This document shows positions 51,102 through 60,507 of a stretch of DNA of 64,000 nucleotides, piece by piece. The stretch spans positions 1,550,001 through 1,614,000 of the forward strand of contig CP043547.1 of assembly GCA_009664345.1 (NCBI GenBank), written 5' to 3'. Source of the stretch: Planctomycetales bacterium 10988 (lineage in GTDB: Bacteria > Planctomycetota > Planctomycetia > Pirellulales > Pb10988). The notes under the pieces were generated by a model that had not been told where the DNA came from, ran no database searches, and was given only the letters and a program-made list of their open reading frames with translations. The first letter of the stretch is position 1; each line of letters begins with the position of its first letter. The position numbers were made by a program, and so were the translations under genes.

Positions 51102-52763
51102 TTAATTCGAGAAACCACAGTTTCCTGACAAATGACGCTTTTCGAATTGAAGGATACGAGTCAGTTGGAATCGATCATCCCACTCGACCGTACTACGGAA
51201 GTCGCGTCCGGTACGTCCTTCAAGACGTTGCAGCAGGTAAAATTCCAAGTCATTTGGCATGTTGACCTCATCACCTGGAACCCCGGGAACTTGTTTTTGG
51301 TTCATCGGTTCGACGATGTATGGCGTAACCGTGACAAGCAATTCCGTTTCATCTTGGCTGGTTTCCGCATCGGACCATAAGACGCCGAGGTATGGAATAT
51401 CACCCAAACCAGGAATGACTTGTTTGGTGCTCGAACGTTGTTGTTGAATCAACCCTGCCAGAGCCAAGGTTTGTCCTTGACGCATTTGCACGGTGGTTTC
51501 CACCCGGCGAGTTTCAAACTGGAAGAGTTGAATCCCTCCCAAAGTCCCTGCGGGAATCGGATTGGAAAATTCGGGACGAATCGTCAAGCGAATTTGTTCT
51601 TCATCCAAAATGTAAGGAATAAAGCTCAGCAAGGTACCGAAGGAACGATATTCAATCGTGATGGTATCCAAACCACCTGGAACCGGGACGGGAACTTCAC
51701 CACCCGCCAGGAACGAACCTTCTTGACCGTTCATACAGACCAAGTTCGGTTCAGCGAGGATGCGGCCCATCGTGTTATCACGCAAGGCTTCCATGGAGAA
51801 ATCACCGATGGCAATTTGTCCGCCGAGGCCGGCATTCGCTTCCAAGTTCAGGTTGATATCCGTGAAGTCCAGGTTGGCGGCAATTTGACGCATCGCCATG
51901 CGGCTCAGTTCCGCCACGCGAACTTTGAGTAGAACTTGTTGGGAAGTTGGGATGCGAATCAAGTTGATCAATTGCGGTGCGGCAATTTGATATTGAATAT
52001 TTTGCAACCCTCCTACTTCCGGGCTGACGGGATCGCCTTCGACCTCATCATCACCAGCAGGGGCTTCTTGAGTTTCTTCGCCTTCCGTTTCTCGGCTCAT
52101 ATTGGCTCGCATGGATTCCAAGTAGGCGAGAATGGTGTTCTCAATCGCTCGAATCTGAGCGGCATCCCGGGCTTGCCCTTCGACAACGACATGCTCACGA
52201 ATTTGAGCCAGTCGTAACATGGCATCGGGAAAGATCGCTCGAAGTTGAGCTCGTAAGACATCCAAGTCATACACGACTTGAACGCGGAAGATGTAAGGTT
52301 CGCCATCTTCCAAAATAACCGTCAAGTCCGTGACCCCGGCAGCGAGGCCAATAATACGGATTTGACGAATGCTCAATACATCCACGTCGATCAAGGCAGG
52401 GTCCCCGATCGCGATCTGGACACGTTCGTTGGCTTGTCCTAAGTCTCGCTTCAAGGTCAAGACCCGAGGACGGCCTAAGACGACTTCGATTACCGTATCG
52501 GCATCTTGACTCGTCACACTGTCAATGAGATTGGCAACTCCATCCGGACCTTGGAAAGGTCGAGGGTCCGCAGTAGGGAGTTGAGGAGAATTTGGAGGAA
52601 ACCCTCCAATTGTTCGCGGTGCCGACTCGCCTTCTTGTGCTTGTCGAGGTTGAGCCTGAATCGGATCAACCATTGTGACACCCCAAGTGAGCAGCCCAAG
52701 AGCGAGGGCGGTAACCCATCGCAGCGACTGCCTCCTGGTTCTTCCGTGCATAAGTTTCATCAT
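51102..52763 (-). CDS. cpaC: Tad/Flp pilus secretin, CpaC/RcpA-like
   Basis: 553 residues with a signal peptide (WVTALALGLLTWGVTMVDPIQAQ). Residues 60-150 are the pilus-assembly N-terminal domain (VLGRPRVLTLKRDLGQANERVQIAIGDPALIDVDVLS; GLAAGVTDLTVILEDGEPY). A BON-like part follows (HVVVEGQARDAAQIRAIENTILAYL), then an acidic insertion, then the secretin domain: MGRILAEPNLVCMNGQEGSFLAGGEVPVPVPGG, RSFGTLLSFIPYIL, and VETTVQMRQGQTLALAGLIQQQ to GLGDIPYLGVLW. It forms the outer-membrane pore for Flp pili. tadA/B/C and flp are outside the window. It is the first gene of its run. Confidence 0.93.
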   Translation of the reverse strand: MMKLMHGRTRRQSLRWVTALALGLLTWGVTMVDPIQAQPRQAQEGESAPRTIGGFPPNSPQLPTADPRPFQGPDGVANLIDSVTSQDADTVIEVVLGRPRVLTLKRDLGQANERVQIAIGDPALIDVDVLSIRQIRIIGLAAGVTDLTVILEDGEPYIFRVQVVYDLDVLRAQLRAIFPDAMLRLAQIREHVVVEGQARDAAQIRAIENTILAYLESMRANMSRETEGEETQEAPAGDDEVEGDPVSPEVGGLQNIQYQIAAPQLINLIRIPTSQQVLLKVRVAELSRMAMRQIAANLDFTDINLNLEANAGLGGQIAIGDFSMEALRDNTMGRILAEPNLVCMNGQEGSFLAGGEVPVPVPGGLDTITIEYRSFGTLLSFIPYILDEEQIRLTIRPEFSNPIPAGTLGGIQLFQFETRRVETTVQMRQGQTLALAGLIQQQRSSTKQVIPGLGDIPYLGVLWSDAETSQDETELLVTVTPYIVEPMNQKQVPGVPGDEVNMPNDLEFYLLQRLEGRTGRDFRSTVEWDDRFQLTRILQFEKRHLSGNCGFSN

Positions 52764-53717
52764 GAGTATCCTGCTCCGTTTTTCTTCCGTGCACTATGTA
52801 GAACTAGAGAGAAGTAAGTGAGGAACAACAATCGTAATAACCCGTTTGACCGTCGTTCTCTATCTCACCGCTTTTACTAGCTTTAGCGGAGTGTTTCCAT
52901 CCGCGTATTCCGTACCGTTCGCTGTTTTTAGTTCGGCTAGGTGAGCGTCGTTCTTGATAGGATTTTCGGCCTGCTTTCTTCTTACGCAAAAGAGGTAAGG
53001 TTTAACTGACACGAAGAACCCTTTGGATTAGGTGGAAAACATAGGAACCTAAGAGCTGTTAGCTTCTCTACAACCTACACACTTCACAAAAAGAATGCCG
53101 AAACTATTGATTTTCAACTCTAGGTGAAATAGAGTCCGTTTCAATAAAATAAAATTTCCATAAGGTGTTTTAATAAAATAACTTACATCAATATGATGTT
53201 CCATGGCCAATTTATACAAGCTAATACATCGGCTTTATTGTGAAAGTCTAACGGTTAGGAGAACTCCTTCTTGAGATTTCTACCTAGGGATCAAGTCAGA
53301 AGACTGGCTTGCGGGCAATGGGTACTTTTTGAGGGTTCTGGCAGTCAGAAAAGGGGCAAAAAATTTTTTAGAAAATTTCCAGCCAGAGGGAGTATGAAAA
53401 GAGTGTGGCACCGTTTCGAATCTGCTACTTCCCTCGAATCTGCCCGAGGAGGGAGATGGGGGTACTTAAAACAGCTGTATGATGCAATTATCTGTGTCAG
53501 GCCCGATAGGGACGAGTTTGGGGTGGGCCTTTTGGAGAAATGAGAGATCGATGAGTACTAAAGCCAGTGATCAAAACCTTCCAAGACGGGGAAAAACTGA
53601 AGGAGATAACGTTCAATCTACTTTTGAACACCTGGTTTTAAGAAAAGTTTCGAACATGAAAGTTTGCCGTTCGAAAGGAAGTGAAATGAGAGCGGATGGG
53701 AAGATAGCGATGATTCC
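52764..53717. other. Gene-poor stretch (about 950 bp) upstream of cpaC
   Basis: No reliable gene. Several frames of 60-90 codons start at rare codons and have non-protein-like, very basic composition. The part from 53080 to 53220 is AT-rich and likely holds the promoter of the Tad run. No Flp pilin gene was found on either strand. Confidence 0.5.
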
Positions 53718-53754
53718 ATAAAAAAAGGGTGCCCCATAGTTTGGGACACCCTTT
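53718..53754 (-). terminator. Strong terminator of the thioredoxin-YHS gene
   Basis: On the minus strand AAAGGGTGTCCCA pairs with TGGGGCACCCTTT around a 5-nt loop (one mismatch), followed by TTTTATGG. It lies about 50 bases after the stop at 53805. Confidence 0.85.
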
Positions 53755-53804
53755 GGTGTTTTCATTCCGAAATCGATGCTGGTTTCGGAAAGGTTTTTTG
53801 TAAC

Positions 53805-55343
53805 TTAGCGGGGGAATCGGTTTTGTGGCATTCGAGCTTGTAAGGCTTCAATGGTGAATCGATCTGGATTTTCCGAGAATCGGTTGAGAGTATCTTCCGA
53901 GGAGAAGAGGAAAACTTGACCTTCAAAGATCAAACCAAATTGACGATTCCCCGTGACCCAGCGGCCTTCTTCCAGTGCAACAACAGGATCACTTCCTTGC
54001 AAGACCGGGGCATAAAGTTCTGGACGAGCCAAGAAACGTTGTTGTTCTTCCGGTCCGGCAAACAAGAACGTTTGGCCACGATGAATGGCTCCCCAGCGGG
54101 CATCGCCGGGAGTCCATTGACGACGTTCGACCAATTGTACAGGGCAATAGCCGTCCAAACCAAACTGAGGTTGGTTCGAAGTGGGCTCAGGTTGATCGGC
54201 ACTTGGGGCGGTTTGCTCTTCCGTGGGTTCTTCCGTAACTTCAACCATTTGACCATTCGGGTCTTTTTGATAAGTCCGCATTCCAGCAGGGTTTTGGTTG
54301 ATCTTACGCGATCCATACCCGGCATAAGAATCGGGATTAAACCCTGATTGTTCGGGAGAGGCTTCTTCCGGAGTCGAAGCTTCTTCCGATTCCGCCTGTG
54401 GTTCGTATTGGGAGTAACGATCATAGGCTTGGGATTGTCGATTCACCTGTTCTGGGGTCATCGTTGTTGTCAACGGTTGTTCCGGTTGGCTTGGCGGAGT
54501 TTGCGACTCTTCGGGATTGGTGGCAACTTGACCAAACCCAGGTACATATCCTTGTGGGGATTGATTGCTGTTTTGACGGTAGTTTGGATTGTAACCAGAA
54601 TAACCTTCCGGAGTCGCCGGAGCTTGTGCCTGTGGCTGAACCGCAGGTTTGGAGCTGCTCGGCATTCCCGGTGGTGTCCAATTTGCATACCGATCCCCTA
54701 GACCTTCTTCAGAAGTCGAAGCTTGGACAGGTGTACTTGCTTGTGGATTCGTGACAGGTGGTCCAGCCGGAGTTTGCGGTTGATACTGAGATTGCGGCTG
54801 GTACTGGGTTTGATATTGTTGCGGAGCCGTTTGCGTAGGTGCTTGTGCAACCATTTGTGGTTGAGGCTGAGTTTGGTTCGGTTGAGGGTTTCCTGCCGGA
54901 AAGAACCGGTTCGAAACTTCACTCAAAGCCAAAACATAAGAAGTCGCAGGACGATACCCTTGCAGCCGTTTGATAACGGTTCCATCGGGGCTGAGTACCA
55001 AGTCCGTGGGGAATTTGTTGATTTGTAAGGTTTCCGCATCCGCGCGGTGCTTATCATAATCCAACTTCACCGGGACAAAATTCGCTTCGACGATGTTCTT
55101 GACCTCGGCACGAGGGAAGACATCAGCCTCCATTTTCTTACAAGGTCCGCACCACTCGGCACCACAGTGAACCAGGATGAGCTTCCCGGTTTGAGCGGCT
55201 TCCTGTTGGGCCTGTGAGAGGGAATGAATCCACCGGATCCCCCCCTCCTCTTGAGCCATCGCATTCAGAGATGTGAGAAGGAGGACCCCAATGACAAGTG
55301 TGCCAAGGTAACCCGACCGCGGAAATATTCTTCCGATCAACAT
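53805..55343 (-). CDS. Secreted thioredoxin-fold protein with Pro/Gln-rich linker and C-terminal YHS-like repeats
   Basis: 512 residues. A signal peptide (LVIGVLLLTSLNAMAQE) precedes a thioredoxin domain (35-150) with active site HCGAEWCGPCKKMEADVF and the cis-Pro in INKFPTDLVL. Residues 160-395 are low-complexity Pro/Gln/Thr/Ser. The last 115 residues contain two similar units, GYCPVQLVERRQWTPGDARWGAIHRGQTFLFAGPEEQQRFLARPE and DPVVALEEGRWVTGNRQFGLIFEGQVFLFSSEDTLNRFSENPD, which look like YHS domains; only the first keeps the Cys of the family. It probably reduces or folds disulfides in the periplasm and may bind metal. Typical planctomycete design; function not known. Confidence 0.85.
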   Translation of the reverse strand: MLIGRIFPRSGYLGTLVIGVLLLTSLNAMAQEEGGIRWIHSLSQAQQEAAQTGKLILVHCGAEWCGPCKKMEADVFPRAEVKNIVEANFVPVKLDYDKHRADAETLQINKFPTDLVLSPDGTVIKRLQGYRPATSYVLALSEVSNRFFPAGNPQPNQTQPQPQMVAQAPTQTAPQQYQTQYQPQSQYQPQTPAGPPVTNPQASTPVQASTSEEGLGDRYANWTPPGMPSSSKPAVQPQAQAPATPEGYSGYNPNYRQNSNQSPQGYVPGFGQVATNPEESQTPPSQPEQPLTTTMTPEQVNRQSQAYDRYSQYEPQAESEEASTPEEASPEQSGFNPDSYAGYGSRKINQNPAGMRTYQKDPNGQMVEVTEEPTEEQTAPSADQPEPTSNQPQFGLDGYCPVQLVERRQWTPGDARWGAIHRGQTFLFAGPEEQQRFLARPELYAPVLQGSDPVVALEEGRWVTGNRQFGLIFEGQVFLFSSEDTLNRFSENPDRFTIEALQARMPQNRFPR

Positions 55344-56384
55344 GACTTCTCTAACCCCTCGTTAAGATGACTCTGAGGCAACTCGTACTTAGTGAAAACA
55401 AGCAGAGGCCGGCAAATTGATAGTTAAAGGAACAGAACCGCTTGGCCATACCCAGGTGTTTCCCAGGACTGAAGGAGAAAGTGGTCCGTTCTTTGGCTTT
55501 TATGGAAATGAGAATGGGTCGTTCATCAATCTGATAATCTCGTTAAACTCAACGGAATCGAACGTTGTGAGAAGATATCGGCATGTTGATGCGGAGAACT
55601 TGGAACGAATTTTGACGGATACACCGTTTTTAGATGATTTGGCCGAAATACTTGAGGGTTTCTCCCCGATTTTCTGCTTGACTTCTAGGAATCTTCATTT
55701 TCCCACCTCGCCGGAGGTACCCCTTTTAACGGGTGAATTGACCAATTTGCTAGACTGCCTATTAAGATTACTCTCCAGAATTTGTGGCATTTTTCCTTGT
55801 TTTACAACCTCAAAATGAGCCAAAGTGAGGTTTGAAACGTAGTAATTTATAAGAAACCTCGTTTCACACGCAAAAAAAGTCTCGATCGGGATTGCTCGAA
55901 CCTATCTCTCTAGGTATGGTGCTAATGCTCTGTGAATTGACACCTCACCCGATTGGTCAGATCGTTAATTCTTAAAGAGTTGCTTCCTCGCACATTGACA
56001 GAGCAATCTACGAAGCTAAGATAAATTATCTCAAGAAGTAGCTTACACCTGCGTAAGTTCTCTTATTCTGCCGTCCTTAGTTTCAGAGATTCCGAGCTAG
56101 AAGCAAAAGTTCCATTCCGGGGTTGACTGATTGGAAACGTTCTCTTCTGCGGAACATCATTCTTCACAGCCCTGTTTGACGGCATTCGATGTTTAACTGT
56201 TATGTTTTCGGTATTCGGAATCATTAAAATGGCCTAATGGGTGGTGAAAACCTACTCTCACCCTTAGCCTCTCACGTTCCCTCCACCTTCTTTGTCGTGG
56301 AGGATGGTCTCGCTCCTTGATGCACTTAACACTTCCGTTCGTTTCAGTGCATGAAGCCCTCCGATAATCCCCATATTCAGGGTA
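55344..56384. other. Gene-poor stretch (about 1 kb) ending in the rho leader
   Basis: A 133-codon frame from a TTG at 55417 has no ribosome site and an odd composition, so I do not call it. The remainder shows only short AT-rich segments. The last 180 bases are the leader of rho. Confidence 0.5.
56251..56294 (+). promoter_or_regulatory. C-rich, G-poor segment in the rho leader (candidate rut site)
   Basis: Between 56251 and 56290 there are 21 C and only 2 G in 40 bases, with little scope for pairing. Rho binds such RNA. It lies about 100 bases before the rho start, where autoregulation by premature termination would act. It is a prediction from composition only. Confidence 0.5.
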
Positions 56385-57719
56385 ATGAAAAGTATGGTAC
56401 GAAAGAAGCATGCCCGTAGCCGCAATACCAATTCAAGTGGCGGTCAAGGTGGACGCTCCAATTCTTCCTCTTCTCGCTCTCGCTCAGGTGGTAGTTCCAG
56501 CACCCGAGGAGGCTCACGTCGTCCTACCAAACGATCTTATCAACCACGACGGAATAATAACCGTTACCAAAATCAAGACGATTTCTCGCAACAACCCCAA
56601 GGAGAACCTGAAGCGGTCTCCGGCGTCCTAGAGCTGCATCCCAACGGATATGGCTTTCTTCGAAGCCCCAAAAAGAACTACATGCGAGAACGTACCGATG
56701 CGTTCGTTCCAGCGGCATTGATTGAAAAACACGGCCTTCGTGAAGGGGTTTTGATCAAAGGAACCGCACAACAGCAACGTCGCCAGCAAGGCCCTCGCCT
56801 GATCGAAATTGAAACCATCGAAGGAAAAACGCCTGATGAATATATGGAAGTTAAGGATTTTGATACCTTAACTCCGATCAATCCCGAAGATTGGCTGCAA
56901 TTGGAAACCGGCCCACAACCACTTTCCGCCAGGGTGATCGACTTGATGACGCCACTTGGAAAGGGTCAACGTGCCCTCATTGTGGCCCCGCCGCGAACCG
57001 GAAAAACGGTTCTTTTGCAGCAAATTAGCTCTTCGATTTCTAAGAATCACCCTGACTTGAAGCTCTTCGTCTTACTCATCGATGAACGGCCTGAAGAAGT
57101 CACGGAAATGCAACGGCTGGTCAATGGGGAAGTGGTCGCCAGTAGCCTTGACCGCGATGTGGAAAGTCATATCCGCTTGGCACAACTCATCGTGCAACGC
57201 TGTCGCCGACTAGTGGAAGCCGGCCAAGATGTCTTCCTCTTGATTGACTCGATTACCCGGCTTGCCCGAGCTTTCAATAAAACCAGTAACGGCGGCCCCG
57301 TGATGACCGGTGGGGTTGGCATTCGGGCGTTGGATATCCCGAAGAAGCTCTTTGCGACCGCCCGATCTTTTGAAGAAGGCGGCTCTTTGACCATCGTCGC
57401 GACCGCTTTGATTGATACAGGCAGCAAGATGGACGAACTCATCTTCCAAGAGTTCAAAGGAACCGGGAATATGGAACTGGTTCTGGATCGCAAACTTGCC
57501 GATCGCCGAACCTGGCCCGCGATTGATATCTCGCAATCCGGCACCCGGCGGGAAGAAAAATTGCTGACTCCGGTGACCATGCATGCGGTGAATATGCTCC
57601 GTCGGACACTTAGTAGCATGGGGCATGTCGAAGCGATGGAACAACTGACAAGCACCTTGCAAAAGTTCGGCTCCAATCGCGACTTTATCGAACATATCGT
57701 GAGCGCTCGCTCTCGCTGA
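56385..57719 (+). CDS. rho: Transcription termination factor Rho
   Basis: 444 residues (an ATG at 56394 is also possible). The first 75 residues are Arg/Gly/Ser/Asn-rich and disordered. The cold-shock RNA-binding domain follows with VLELHPNGYGFLRSPKKNY, then the ATPase domain: Walker A VAPPRTGKTVLLQQI, Walker B VFLLIDSITRLARAFN, Q loop GGVGIRALDIPKKLFATARS, and FKGTGNMELVLDRKLADRRTWPAID. It is a hexameric RNA helicase that ends transcription at unstructured C-rich RNA. A C-rich segment precedes the gene and a hairpin terminator follows it. Confidence 0.98.
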   Translation: MKSMVRKKHARSRNTNSSGGQGGRSNSSSSRSRSGGSSSTRGGSRRPTKRSYQPRRNNNRYQNQDDFSQQPQGEPEAVSGVLELHPNGYGFLRSPKKNYMRERTDAFVPAALIEKHGLREGVLIKGTAQQQRRQQGPRLIEIETIEGKTPDEYMEVKDFDTLTPINPEDWLQLETGPQPLSARVIDLMTPLGKGQRALIVAPPRTGKTVLLQQISSSISKNHPDLKLFVLLIDERPEEVTEMQRLVNGEVVASSLDRDVESHIRLAQLIVQRCRRLVEAGQDVFLLIDSITRLARAFNKTSNGGPVMTGGVGIRALDIPKKLFATARSFEEGGSLTIVATALIDTGSKMDELIFQEFKGTGNMELVLDRKLADRRTWPAIDISQSGTRREEKLLTPVTMHAVNMLRRTLSSMGHVEAMEQLTSTLQKFGSNRDFIEHIVSARSR

Positions 57720-57879
57720 ATCCCAACGAGGATGCCGCGGCAAGCTGTTCAATAGTATCTTGCGAAGGTGTCCAGCTAGCTTTTGGAAGAAAATCAGCTC
57801 ACTGCTTGGGTTTTCTCTCCCCTCAGAATGGTTAGCATTCCGTCGATTGCTTGCGGAAGGTTTGAAAACAAAGAAAAAT

Positions 57880-57910
57880 GGTCCGGTTCTTGTCTGAGCC
57901 GGCCCTTTTT
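57880..57910 (+). terminator. Rho-independent terminator after rho
   Basis: GGTCCGGTTC (57880-57889) pairs with GAGCCGGCCC (57896-57905) with one mismatch, followed by TTTTT. Confidence 0.7.
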
Positions 57911-57966
57911 ATGCGCGAGTCGGTTATAATAGGAAAAAAATAGACCACAGTATCTGGAGAGATTCG

Positions 57967-59499
57967 ATGGGTTTCGCAACTTTTTTTCCTCGTCGCCAGC
58001 CTTCTGCTTCCTGGCTTCTCCTACTTTTCCTAAGTTTGCTTCTTCCGAATTGGGCGATCGCTGCGGACGCAGGCAAGGAAAAGGAACCCCGGCAATTCGA
58101 GCGCCCGGTGTTAATCAAAGCCGAAGGGGTCATCACTCCGATTTTCACTTCGATGTTGAGTCGTCGGATTCAAGAAGCGAAGTCCTATAAAGCCGATCTA
58201 ATCATCATCGAGATCGACAGCCCCGGAGGAATGGTCGATCCTGCCTTCGAAGTTGCTCATGAAATCCGCAAGATTAACTGGGCTTACAAAGTTGCCTATG
58301 TTCCCGATGAATGCCTGAGTGCGGCTTCGTTTATTGCTTTGGCATGTAACGAAATCGTCCTCCATCCCGATGCCCGCATTGGCGATGCCGGGCCGATTTT
58401 TATGGATGAGGATTCGATGTTCCGGCATGTTCCGGAAAAAATCGTCAGCGATATCGCCCAGCAAATCCGAATTGTTGCCGATACCAACAAGCATTCCGAA
58501 AATCTCGCCGAAGCGATGGTCGATAAAGATCATCTCGTCTATCAGGTGGAAAATCAGCAAACGGGTGAAGTGCGATTTGTTTCTGAAATCGAATTGGATG
58601 ACTGGAAAAACAAGCCGGGTTGGAGTGATCCCAAGCTTGTTCCAGAAAGTCGCGAAGGTCGGTTCCTGGAGTTTACCGGAAAAAGAGCCGCCGAAGTCGG
58701 ACTTGCCAGTTTCTTGGTTGACGATCAAGCAGAACTACAGCAAAAGCTGAAATGGAATGGACCGCTCCATCATTTAGATCGGGGTTGGGTTGATGGATTT
58801 GTCTTCTTCCTTAATCTTCCCTTTGTGACTTTTCTCATTCTTTTGCTTGGTTTGGGTACGCTCTATATGGAGTTACAATTCCCAGGCTTGGGCATCTTCG
58901 GCATTCTTTCGGTAGTCTGTTTTGCCCTCTTCTTTTGGAGTCGCTTCCTGGGCGGAACCGCCGATGTGTTGGAAGTTTTACTCTTTATATTAGGCGTTGG
59001 CTGCGTGGCGTTGGAAATTTTTGTCATTCCCGGCTTTGGCGTGGCAGGCATGGCGGGGGCCGCTTTGTTGCTTTCAAGTATCCTCCTCGCAGGTCAACAC
59101 TCCATCATTCCGGATTCCAGGGAAGAATTCCACATGCTCATTTTGAATATGGGAATCGTAGGTGGAGTCGGGGTGACTTTCGCTTGTTTCGTCACGGTCA
59201 TGAGCCAATATGTAGGAAGTCTGCCGGTCTTTAACCGGATCGTCCTCGTCCCGCCGGAAGATAAAGTGGAAGACGAAGATGCCGAGAGGCTGTTGGGTGC
59301 AAAGTCCTTGGCAATGGGTCAAGAAGGGGTTGCCTTGACGGCTTTACGCCCGATTGGCAAGGTGCGTTTTGGAAAGATGGTCCTCGATGTCGTTGCGGAA
59401 GATGACATCATTCCGCCGAAAGCCACGGTGCAAGTGGTTGAGATGGACGACTTTCAGGTGGTCGTTCGCAGAAAAGTCGAGGAAATGGAGGAAGCTTAA
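57967..59499 (+). CDS. Membrane-bound ClpP-class serine protease, long NfeD family
   Basis: 510 residues. A signal/anchor (WLLLLFLSLLLPNWAIAAD) is followed by a ClpP/SppA-like domain: DLIIIEIDSPGGMVDPAFEVAHEI, YVPDECLSAASFIALACNEIVLHPDARIGDAGPIF, where the Ser of LSAAS is the likely nucleophile. Four or five membrane helices occur from about 275 to 425 (FVTFLILLLGLGTLYMELQFPGLGIFG; GVAGMAGAALLLSSILLAG; GVGVTFACFVTVM). The C-terminal NfeD OB-fold is GQEGVALTALRPIGKVRFG. It cleaves membrane or stomatin-like proteins; no stomatin gene is adjacent. Confidence 0.92.
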   Translation: MGFATFFPRRQPSASWLLLLFLSLLLPNWAIAADAGKEKEPRQFERPVLIKAEGVITPIFTSMLSRRIQEAKSYKADLIIIEIDSPGGMVDPAFEVAHEIRKINWAYKVAYVPDECLSAASFIALACNEIVLHPDARIGDAGPIFMDEDSMFRHVPEKIVSDIAQQIRIVADTNKHSENLAEAMVDKDHLVYQVENQQTGEVRFVSEIELDDWKNKPGWSDPKLVPESREGRFLEFTGKRAAEVGLASFLVDDQAELQQKLKWNGPLHHLDRGWVDGFVFFLNLPFVTFLILLLGLGTLYMELQFPGLGIFGILSVVCFALFFWSRFLGGTADVLEVLLFILGVGCVALEIFVIPGFGVAGMAGAALLLSSILLAGQHSIIPDSREEFHMLILNMGIVGGVGVTFACFVTVMSQYVGSLPVFNRIVLVPPEDKVEDEDAERLLGAKSLAMGQEGVALTALRPIGKVRFGKMVLDVVAEDDIIPPKATVQVVEMDDFQVVVRRKVEEMEEA

Positions 59500-59518
59500 G
59501 CTTTTGCCTCAGCATTTT

Positions 59519-60283
59519 TTAGAAATGATAGACTTTACCCGGCTCGATAATTTCCAAATCCGGTAGCCCGAGTGCCAGCAGTTCTTGCATAATCTCATCA
59601 TGAAAAGATGGCTTGAGATGAAGTGCGATTATCTTGATCGGTCGGTCAATCTTTTGCACTTCTTTTTTCATCATGGAAGGAGTCAAATGCTTCGCGATAG
59701 TCGCTAGCTTCTCCATTCTTTCTGGAAAAGCCGCTTCCAAGAAAACCGCCTTGAGATGAGTGAGGGTATTGGCCTGTTTCCAAAATTCCTCGGTCGGTCC
59801 CGTATCGGAAGGAATGGCAACTGCAACTTCCTCTTCTTCGATCAAAAAACCCATCGTCGGAACCGCATGATTCACAGGAATCGAAGTAAATTGCAATCCT
59901 TCAACTTCAATTTTCTCTCCCGGTTGCAGGACGTGCATTTTGAGAAAAGGAGGGTATTTTTGGGAAAGAGCCACTAAATCCGGCCAGATGGATTCATTAA
60001 AGAAATGATTCTGCAAACATTCCAAAACGTGAGCATTTCCATAGAGCGTCACGCAATCCTGCCCTAGATCGTAAACGTTTTCTAGGAATAATGGTAAAGA
60101 AGCCAGGTGATCGAGATGCGAATGCGTTAAGAAGACATGACGTATTTTTCGCTGTTCCTTGACATCCAATGCCAAGCCAAGCGAACCCGCATCGATCGCG
60201 ACACACTCGTTAATGACATGAGTCGTCACGAAACAATTGCGTGCCGCGGAACCGTTCGAGGTGGCTAAATACGTTACCTGCAT
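59519..60283 (-). CDS. MBL-fold hydrolase, class II cyclic-nucleotide phosphodiesterase-like
   Basis: 254 residues. The metal motif HxHxDH is in VFLTHSHLDHLASLPLFLENVYD near residue 53; further ligands are in VNHAVPTMGFLIEE (H), IPSDTGPTEEFW (D) and IIALHLKPSFHDEIMQEL (H). The N-terminus MQVTYLATSNGSAARNCFVTTHV and overall layout resemble CpdP/PDE1 cyclic AMP phosphodiesterases rather than beta-lactamases. No signal peptide. Its 3' end lies 20 bases from the NfeD gene stop, convergent. Substrate unproven. Confidence 0.85.
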   Translation of the reverse strand: MQVTYLATSNGSAARNCFVTTHVINECVAIDAGSLGLALDVKEQRKIRHVFLTHSHLDHLASLPLFLENVYDLGQDCVTLYGNAHVLECLQNHFFNESIWPDLVALSQKYPPFLKMHVLQPGEKIEVEGLQFTSIPVNHAVPTMGFLIEEEEVAVAIPSDTGPTEEFWKQANTLTHLKAVFLEAAFPERMEKLATIAKHLTPSMMKKEVQKIDRPIKIIALHLKPSFHDEIMQELLALGLPDLEIIEPGKVYHF

Positions 60284-60507
60284 CTTACCCTGCCTTGCCC
60301 CAAATTAATTTTTGTCCAAAATAGAGACTTTCCTATGAAGGGTCAACGGGTTCCATCTCCTTTTGGATTCCCGGAATCCTACCATCAATCATGCAACTTG
60401 GAGAAATCCTACCAACTTTTCGTACTCAAATCATTCCCATTGTCAAATGTCTCTATCTTCCTATCATAGCACGATTTGGAGGAAGGCGGACAACCCAGGA
60501 GTAATAT

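Noticed and set aside
53271-53543. 90-codon frame from TTG in the gap upstream of cpaC
   Set aside because: Very basic, Gly/Arg-rich translation with no family or ribosome site; likely chance.
55417-55818. 133-codon frame from TTG upstream of rho
   Set aside because: No ribosome binding site, no recognisable domain, composition unlike neighbouring genes.
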